The notes under the pieces were generated by a model that ran no database searches, was not told where the DNA came from, and was given only the letters and a program-made list of their open reading frames with translations. A stretch of DNA of 64,000 nt from Candidatus Fermentithermobacillaceae bacterium (GTDB lineage: Bacteria > Bacillota > Sulfobacillia > Fermentithermobacillales > Fermentithermobacillaceae): NCBI GenBank assembly GCA_018052475.1, contig JAGPNG010000009.1, positions 1-64,000 on the forward strand. The letters run 5' to 3'. The translations under genes and the position numbers were made by a program. Position 1 is the stretch's first letter; each line of letters starts with the position of its first letter. Of this stretch, positions 58,325-64,000 are shown in pieces.

Positions 58325-59323
58325 TCACTCCACCCCATATAGGTGGAGTAGATATTCCTCAGTTATGTTTATTCCTATGTCCTTTAAAATCGGCAGGCGC
58401 TTTGAGATTAAACTTGACAGCACTCGTCTTTTTTCATCTCGGTTTCCCATATGAATAGCTCTGTGGCAAGTAGGACAAAGAGATACAATATTTTCTGTAC
58501 AGTCGATATTTCTACCGAACTGCTCCCAGATCGCTTCGGCGTTTTCTACCGTACAGGGAATAAGATGATGCCCCTCCATGTAAGGCTTTCCGTGTTTATT
58601 TAAAAAAGTTTTGTGCTCAGAGTTGACTTCGCATTGATAATTTGCAGATATGATGGCTGATTTTGTTAACTGAGGATTCTTCAGAACTTTTTTGCCAGTT
58701 ATCTGATTCTCAAATAATGGTTTCCTACTCGGTGCATTTCGAATAGCTTGATCGCTTGCTCCGGAAATCTCCTGCAGTTCCTGCTGGGCAATGATATCAT
58801 CTTCCATCTTTTCTCCGTCTATCAAGCGCTCAATATAATCATAAATAATCGAATCTAATTCCGGATACTTTCCGCCATAAACTCTTTGCATCCTGAACAT
58901 ATAAGAACTGTACTTTTTTGTTTCTATGACGAGCGAAAATTCTGATGAAACTGGATAGTATTCTTCACTTTCCATTGAATAAGATGCTGTCTTGATCGAG
59001 CCATCTTTATCTCTAAAGTGCCTTGCTAACTCTTCTCCGCTTTGTTTTTCTTTATACACTCGAGCGCTTGGATAAAAGCCTATAACCCTTCTATCGATTG
59101 ATGCATCAGAAACTTTTCGTACAAATACAACTAAGATATCGTCGATATAATCATCTGTACTTGAAGCACCAAGTTTAAGGATATTTGGATTGTCGTGAGG
59201 TGGTAGATATCCATAATACTTTCCGGTTGTAGGATTCTTTTTATCATTTAGCACTTCATGTCCTATATTTTCCTCATTATAAGAGCCTGAAAACAAATCT
59301 ACCAACATGTACTTCTTAATCAT
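58325..59323 (-). CDS. HNH endonuclease with unique N-terminal domain
   Basis: A 332-aa protein with a C-terminal HNH nuclease: CEVNSEHKTF, YMEGHHLIPC, IDCTENIVSLCPTCHRAIH. The two CXXC-type pairs and the HH are intact. The N-terminal 190 residues (LVDLFSGSYNEENIGHEVLND, VIGFYPSARVYKE) may recognise modified DNA or sense something; no family is recognised. AGGAGGAAGTT precedes the ATG at 59323. It lies just downstream of a type III methylase remnant, so it is likely to be a restriction-type gene that has stayed intact in a decaying island. Confidence 0.85.
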   Translation of the reverse strand: MIKKYMLVDLFSGSYNEENIGHEVLNDKKNPTTGKYYGYLPPHDNPNILKLGASSTDDYIDDILVVFVRKVSDASIDRRVIGFYPSARVYKEKQSGEELARHFRDKDGSIKTASYSMESEEYYPVSSEFSLVIETKKYSSYMFRMQRVYGGKYPELDSIIYDYIERLIDGEKMEDDIIAQQELQEISGASDQAIRNAPSRKPLFENQITGKKVLKNPQLTKSAIISANYQCEVNSEHKTFLNKHGKPYMEGHHLIPCTVENAEAIWEQFGRNIDCTENIVSLCPTCHRAIHMGNRDEKRRVLSSLISKRLPILKDIGINITEEYLLHLYGVE

Positions 59324-59385
59324 AACTTCCTCCTTTTTTCTAAATTGAAAATGGGGATGCATACCTCTAAAATCTTTCGAACTCC

Positions 59386-59676
59386 CTAAGAAACCACCGT
59401 TCCGAAATCGTTAAATTGTATCAATCTCGGCATTATCATTTCGATATAAGTCATTCTGATTTTTCCCAAATAGGTTTCTTGCAAGAGCTTTAGCACTTCT
59501 AAATTATCACCTTCAATACAAAGATTTTCGGTGCCGTCAAAATTCACGCTTTCTTCTCTACAAGGTCGAAGAGTTTTAGAAATAGGGGCGTCTGCTGTTA
59601 CAATAGCCTGTCTTTTACGTGGCCACGTAAACTGATAGCGTTCTTCTCCTCCTTCTACTACCTCTGTGGATATTTG
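59386..59676 (-). pseudogene. Remnant of a type III restriction-modification methylase (mod)
   Basis: A 96-codon open stretch without a start codon. It reads VVEGGEERYQFTWPRKRQAI, then TADAPISKTLRPCREESVNF and GTENLCIEGDNLEVLKLLQE, then TYLGKIRMTYIE, the N-terminal region of type III Mod methyltransferases. The family continues with DPPYNTG, the catalytic motif, but here the sequence breaks off right after YIE and meets a stop. The rest of mod and all of res are missing. Its 5' side ends about 20 bases from an IS21-type end. Confidence 0.8.
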
Positions 59677-59696
59677 TCAAGAAACATTCTAAGGTA

Positions 59697-60182
59697 TCCA
59701 CTTTCGGACAAGAAAACTCCCCAGCTCCTTTTGTCTCTTCCTGACCCTGCTTCAGCGATTTATGATAGTGGCATCACCTTCTTTTCTTGAACTTGCATGT
59801 ACTCCCGTAGTCTGTAGCTATCCCTTTTCATGTTAAAGATATGAGCATGGTGCAAAACCCGGTCAAGAATGGTTGTAACGATTACTGCATCATAGAACAA
59901 TCCAGACCATTCTTGAAAGGGTCTATTGCTGGTTACGATTACAGACTGGCGCTCGTATGCTTGATTGATTACTTGGAAGAAAGGACTGGAAGCAGTTTTG
60001 TCCAGGCTAAGGTACTTGCCCAAACGCTCAAGTTCTCTATGAAAGAGAAAGCATACAGGTGTTCCGGTTTGCGTACTTTCGGACAGTGCTAAGTAGTTTT
60101 TGCTCTCAAAGAATCTTTCTACTCGGCTTGGAGCAAGTCTTTTTATTGTCCAAAACCGGGAACAAATTTGTCCGAAAGTGGA
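59697..60182 (-). mobile_element. Internally deleted IS21-family element
   Basis: Inverted ends TCCACTTTCGGACAAG (59697-59712) and TTGTCCGAAAGTGGA (60168-60182) enclose 486 bases that include only the tail of istB. A third copy of the end motif (TACTTTCGGACA, 60074-60085) lies inside, as multiple repeats do near IS21 ends. istA and most of istB are gone. Confidence 0.7.
59760..60023 (-). pseudogene. IstB C-terminal fragment (IS21 helper ATPase)
   Basis: The 87-residue frame contains FFQVINQAYERQSVIVTSNRPFQEWSGLFYDAVIVTTILDRVLHHAHIF (in pieces) and RDSYRLREY, the C-terminal third of IstB. The Walker A and B regions are missing. It lies inside the deleted IS21 element. Confidence 0.88.
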
Positions 60183-60483
60183 GAAAAAGTCTGTCCATTT
60201 ATGGGGATTTCAATATGTCCGCTCACAATCCAAAGGAGGTTTTTCTTCTTGTATTGCATATCAACCGTTGTTGTTTCTCCCTCCACAAGGGCCTCTGAAG
60301 ATGGTGCAATTGAGCCCCGATCATTAAAACGATAAAACCGACTAATAGTACAAAAACTCCAACCTTCCTTCAGTATATCTTCAAAAAATATATAATCTAG
60401 CATCGTATGGACCCCATTAGTCCGTCAATGCCTCAAGTTTATAATTCCGTGCTCTTGTTTCGCTCGACATGGGCGCTTCTCTT
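60183..60483. other. Spacer with short degraded frame
   Basis: 301 bases between the IS21 remnant and the second HNH gene. On the minus strand a frame continuing across the IS end (60403 down to 60143) has no ribosome site and no recognised homology. It may be left over from an earlier IS copy; I do not call it a gene. Confidence 0.35.
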
Positions 60484-60939
60484 TCAAAAAATACTTTCGA
60501 GGCAGAAACAAGTTAGTTTCCCTTCAGTTCCCCACTCTACGCGAGCATGTGTGTTATGGCAGTTAGGACTATGAAGTTTGTCTTTTTTCTCCAGACCCAA
60601 CCATTCAAATATTCCCTTGTTGCCCCTAGCAAGATTACAGTTCCGGCAAGACCAAACCATATTTTCAGCAACATTTTGTCCTCCTCGAGAAACAGGGATT
60701 ACATGGTCCTTTTGGAGGTCCTGGACAGCCCCACAGAAGACGCACTCCCTAGGGAGCGTGGCTTTTTTCTCCCATTCTCGATTGGTTCCGGAAATTGTTA
60801 TTCTCCCTTCGCGTAAAGCGTTGAACCTATTAGTAACGAACTTGTAGTTTATTTCACCGTTGAATACAGAGCGAGAAATTAGCTTGGCATATTCGTACAG
60901 CAGTTCTTCGCGAATAGTTTTTACATATGCTGGAGGCAT
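60484..60939 (-). CDS. HNH endonuclease, short form
   Basis: About 151 aa with an intact HNH core: CVFCGAVQDLQKDHVIPVSRGGQNVAENMVWSCRNCNLARG (in pieces), followed by GIFEWLGLE. The N-terminal half is helical (YVKTIREELLYEYAKLISRSV). The last 30 residues (HSPNCHNTHARVEW...) do not resemble the family, which suggests a frameshift or truncation of a longer C-terminus. ATG at 60939 has AGAGGTG upstream. Separate from the HNH gene at 58325 and not closely similar. Confidence 0.75.
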   Translation of the reverse strand: MPPAYVKTIREELLYEYAKLISRSVFNGEINYKFVTNRFNALREGRITISGTNREWEKKATLPRECVFCGAVQDLQKDHVIPVSRGGQNVAENMVWSCRNCNLARGNKGIFEWLGLEKKDKLHSPNCHNTHARVEWGTEGKLTCFCLESIF

Positions 60940-60999
60940 ATTCAAACACCTCTTCGTTTTGGAGTTTCCCCGGTTTAACGGACAGTTTCATGGTGGTCT

Positions 61000-61125
61000 T
61001 TAAGTTGCTTCCGGCTTTTCGTGTTCGTCAAACCACATACACTCAATTTCATCTGGGCTCAGATACTCGAGTGTACAGTGTCGTCTGCTCCTATTATAGA
61101 ACACCTCTAGGATTTTATCAGCGAG
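61000..61125 (-). pseudogene. IS3-family transposase (OrfB) C-terminal remnant
   Basis: The frame ends with ADKILEVFYNRSRRHCTLEYLSPDEIE, the end of the IS3-type DDE integrase with the YNRxRRH motif and YLSPxE. The catalytic domain is not recognisable upstream in any frame. 61 bases separate it from the HNH gene. Confidence 0.8.
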
Positions 61126-61702
61126 AGTATATCTGCTCACATATCCTTCTGCTTTTTCTTTTTGATAATTTCTTCCGCATCGACATGTCCTATCTTCTCC
61201 GCCACGCTGTCTAAGCCCGCTAGATTGATTAACGCGAGGGCGGCTTGATATAAACCCTGTAAAAGGCAGCGACTCATAGTCAATCTTTCCCGCCTCAAGC
61301 CTGCCAAAGCAATCACTTACCTCTTTAGGTGAAGGCCACGCATTCTGTATTCCCACGCAGCAGGCTAGAAGCCATTTGCATCCCATGTTGATATAAGTGT
61401 TTGTGAGGCCAAGCGCTTAAACTGCAGCATTGACGTCGTAAATGTCAGCAGCTTACAGTAGGCATGAGAGTATCTGGTTCTCTTGTTATCTCTTCTCCAG
61501 TTACGAAATCCCTTGCCATTATGGCAAAACCCTTGCACCGCCTGACAACAGCTCATCGAGTTGCTCCTCTACAAATCTCACTAATATTGCCCTCACCTGC
61601 TCTCGATCGCAAAACAGATTCTATCCTAGAAGGACTTCTTTGTTTTTCCTTTAAATTACAATCCAATTCATAAAATAGCAAACCCAAACATAGAACTCTT
61701 GC
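61126..61702. other. Degraded coding remnants
   Basis: 577 bases with no intact gene. On the minus strand between about 61140 and 61380, two adjoining frames read SPKEVSDCFGRLEAGKIDYE and then GLYQAALALINLAGLDSVAE plus a Lys-rich tail, as if one gene had been frameshifted. I cannot name it. The rest is AT-rich without signals. Confidence 0.35.
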
Positions 61703-62296
61703 TTATTTACACCCCCTCCTTATAATTCTTCCTGCTTTTTTCTCAACGACTTCCCCCTGCGAATGCACAAGCTCTCCCCCAATTATTACCTTTTCAATCC
61801 CTACCTATAATCCTGTAGGATCCTCATGGGTCGCTCTATCCCCAACTTTCTCAGGGTCGAAAACAACCAGATCAGCATCATAGCCCTTACAGAGGATAAA
61901 TGAGTCCAGTACTTAACCCAAACGCTCCTGAATCCATACATTCTCCTACTAGCTTACACATCTCATCTATCTCATCAGTCGTTGCCTTTTTCTGCTCCAT
62001 CCTCATAAAAGCAGTCCTAATCGACATTGCCCACACAAAACCGTAGTTACACCTTGCTGCATGCTGTGAAAGTTACACGGGTCGAGAAGTACTCCCCAAT
62101 CATCATGACTATGTGAGTCGATAAATCCTGGCGATACCACCAAATTGCTAGCATCCATGACCGATACACCTGTAGTTGGAAGATCGTTAGAAACTTCTAC
62201 AATTCTGCCATCTTTAATACAGATATCGCTCTCAAATCTTCTGTTACCTGTGCCATCGGCAACAATTCCATTTTTGATCACTAGTTCTCCAGACAT
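61703..62296 (-). pseudogene. N-acyl-D-amino-acid deacylase (D-aminoacylase) pseudogene
   Basis: Three pieces of one enzyme remain. The N-terminus (62296 to about 62010) has VIKNGIVADGTGNRRFESD, SPGFIDSHSHDDW (metal-binding HXH) and QQGVTTVLCGQC. After a frame change, EIDEMCKLVGECMDSGAFGL and STGLIYPL appear, ending in a stop. Then the C-terminal KGYDADLVVFDPEKVGDRAT and IEKVIIGGELVHSQGE follow directly. The middle, some 250-300 codons, is deleted and there is a further in-frame stop. Clearly non-functional. Confidence 0.9.
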
Positions 62297-62517
62297 TTGT
62301 AAGACGCTACCTTTTCCTGCTTATTCTTAAGTCCGCTAACATAGGAATAACTGGTTTCTCTTGAGAGTAAGAATGCCTGGCAATCCAACTGTTCAATAAT
62401 CTCCTATTGGGATTCAAACAGGTCCTGCCAAAATACCGCTTTGTTGCTTTAGGCAGGTTTACTCTACACAGTTACATGCACTCAACTTTCCAGGAGTTTC
62501 TTATTTTTGTATCCGTT

Positions 62518-64000
62518 TCACAAATTTTCAGAGAAAAATTTCTCTATCTTTGGAATTGCGTCAAGCCATGTGTGCCTATTAGTAAACGTATGAGTCTCAT
62601 CAGGATAATAAATCGCTTCGTGAGGTTTTCTGAGTTTCAAACAATCCTTAATTATGTGGTCTAACTGCTCGAAATCTACGTTTGCATCTTTAGTTCCATG
62701 AAGACTCATTAAAGGATCTGACATCTTTTCGGCAAAGGTTGCAGGTGATGCTTGAGCATACAAGTCCTCAGCATCTTCTGGATCACCGCCAAGATATATC
62801 TTGAATAATCCTGCTCCTTTTCCATACCTCTTTTCGGCCCACCTGGTGTATTGAGAAAAGTCCCAGATTCCGGCTATGTTGACCCCCGCTTTGAATTCTT
62901 TTGGGTACTGGGTTAAACTATGGAGCGTCATGTATCCTCCATAACTCAATCCCCATACACCCACTCTTTCTGAATCGATATAGGGTAGCGATTTCAAAAA
63001 CCTTCCAGCGTTTACTACGTCGGCGACATCATCAATTCCCATCTTATGGTACAAGGCATCACGGAAATCGCGTCCATAACCTATTCCACCTCTAAAATTT
63101 ACTGAGAGCACAGCATACCCTCGGTGAACCAAGTATTGATTCAAGCTGTGAAAGAGGGCATAGCTAGCAAGCGGGTGCCATCCAGGACGCATTTGTCTAA
63201 CCGGTCCACCATGAACCCAAACCAATCCGGGAATTTTCTCTTCCGGGGCAATGTGCTTTGGCTTCATCAGGTACCCATATATCGTTATATCTCCTGCGCT
63301 CCTAAACGAAACTTCTTCAGCCACGAATTGTTTCTCCTCGGTAAGAGAATCTGGCATGGAAAATGTTATTTGTTGGAGCTTACGACCTTCGCCGTCGCAA
63401 ACCCAAAGATCCATGTTTCTATAACTATCGCAGTGCACAAAAGCAATTCGTCCATCTGACGAAAACTTCGGCATTGAGTTAGTCCCAGGAAATGAAACGA
63501 CTTCTTGATCCAGCGAGTTATCCAATGTACATTTAAACAGCTGTCTTTGGCCTTTTTCATTTTTGTTAGATGAATATAAAAAGGCAGACGAATCAGGGTA
63601 CCAGACGGCAAAATCTCCGGCATGTCCGAAATCTTCACAGTTTCCGAAAGTAGCCTGCCTTAGGGTCATTTTTTCCCAATCGACAAGGTGATAATGAGCA
63701 AATCCTGTATCTTCCAACAGGAGGAGTCCCTTTGTCCTGTCAGGCGACAGCTGCATTCTTGTAGAAAGTACAGGGCCCTTGCCCGAGCCCTCAATGACCA
63801 TGAACCTATTTAAGCAAGGTTTCCCGGAAGAAAAGCTCACTACCATAAGATCTGCGCTAGCACCAAAATCTCTATGTATGGCGAAATACAAGTTTTCCTC
63901 ATCTAGCCAGCAGAAATCGCTGCAGTCAGCCTTGTAATGCGATTTCCATATTAGAGTTCCATTTTTTTCTACCACACCTATTTGGTGGTAAGTTTCAACA
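62518..64000 (-). CDS. S9-family peptidase (prolyl oligopeptidase type), 5' end outside window
   Basis: At least 494 codons; the frame stays open to the end of the window, so the N-terminus lies beyond it. The visible part has propeller repeats (VWYPDSSAFLYSSNKNEKG, FSSDGRIAFVHCD) and the alpha/beta-hydrolase: VWVHGGPVRQM, nucleophile in WGLSYGGYMTLHS, Asp in LHGTKDANVDF and His in DETHTF. It is distinct from the S9 enzyme at 15427. It marks the return to an intact gene after the decayed island. Confidence 0.92.
   Translation of the reverse strand, partial: VETYHQIGVVEKNGTLIWKSHYKADCSDFCWLDEENLYFAIHRDFGASADLMVVSFSSGKPCLNRFMVIEGSGKGPVLSTRMQLSPDRTKGLLLLEDTGFAHYHLVDWEKMTLRQATFGNCEDFGHAGDFAVWYPDSSAFLYSSNKNEKGQRQLFKCTLDNSLDQEVVSFPGTNSMPKFSSDGRIAFVHCDSYRNMDLWVCDGEGRKLQQITFSMPDSLTEEKQFVAEEVSFRSAGDITIYGYLMKPKHIAPEEKIPGLVWVHGGPVRQMRPGWHPLASYALFHSLNQYLVHRGYAVLSVNFRGGIGYGRDFRDALYHKMGIDDVADVVNAGRFLKSLPYIDSERVGVWGLSYGGYMTLHSLTQYPKEFKAGVNIAGIWDFSQYTRWAEKRYGKGAGLFKIYLGGDPEDAEDLYAQASPATFAEKMSDPLMSLHGTKDANVDFEQLDHIIKDCLKLRKPHEAIYYPDETHTFTNRHTWLDAIPKIEKFFSENL

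Noticed and set aside
60143-60403. 86-residue minus-strand frame as a gene
   Set aside because: It crosses the inverted end of the IS21 remnant, lacks a ribosome site and has no recognised homology.
57889-62296. CRISPR array or cas genes in the accessory island
   Set aside because: No regularly spaced repeats and no Cas-like protein were seen; the tandem repeats noticed in the window are the REP-like elements only.

Overview
The window looks like a chromosomal segment of a Gram-positive-type bacterium (Bacillota/Firmicutes), probably an anaerobe living on peptides and sugars. The evidence is gene order. The series phoH-pgpH-ybeY-dgkA-recO-glyQ-glyS-ppsR-dnaG-rpoD and the block hrcA...dnaJ-rsmE-mtaB...rpsU are classic Firmicutes synteny. 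A CIRCE operator, Shine-Dalgarno-rich starts with many GTG/TTG codons, and a group III (archaeal-like) chaperonin known mainly from thermophilic Firmicutes fit this. The species cannot be named from the sequence.

Layout. 0-1.7 kb: tmRNA (ssrA) with its partner smpB and an HD-domain hydrolase. 1.8-10.3 kb: a minus-strand energy block read gap-pgk-tpiA-gpmI-eno-secG-hppA, i.e. lower glycolysis plus a membrane pyrophosphatase. 10.4-15.0 kb: two half-size chromate-type transporters, rpoD and dnaG. 15.4-18.0 kb: an S9 peptidase and a VOC protein. 18.2-30.5 kb: pyruvate phosphate dikinase with its regulator, glycyl-tRNA synthetase, DNA repair, ribosome maturation, c-di-AMP phosphodiesterase, phoH and rpsU. 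30.5-34.6 kb: a small membrane protein, ddl, mtaB and rsmE. 34.6-38.7 kb: a heat-shock operon hrcA-chaperonin-dnaJ under a sigma-A promoter and a perfect CIRCE; grpE and dnaK, usual in this operon, are absent. 38.7-41.9 kb: a cobalamin-type ABC importer behind a cobalamin riboswitch. 42-45.7 kb: a radical SAM protein, a DUF308 membrane protein and a lipoprotein metallopeptidase, interspersed with a REP-like palindromic repeat.

46.2-49.1 kb holds a compact four-gene operon of membrane proteins that I cannot assign to a characterised system. Two are single-domain proteins held by N- and C-terminal helices and two are polytopic. It is the best candidate here for an undescribed complex. 49.2-56.3 kb is a set of peptide and small-molecule hydrolases: amidohydrolase, class II aldolase, M20 peptidase, oligoendopeptidase F and amidase.

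56.3-62.3 kb is an accessory, decaying island. It holds an unknown 384-aa protein, the tail of a large serine recombinase, an intact HNH endonuclease, a remnant of a type III restriction-modification methylase, an internally deleted IS21-family element, a second HNH protein, an IS3-type transposase tail and a D-aminoacylase pseudogene that has lost its middle. The window ends inside a second S9 peptidase gene.

The parts fit a lifestyle that conserves pyrophosphate (PPDK plus membrane PPase), degrades peptides extensively and takes up corrinoids.
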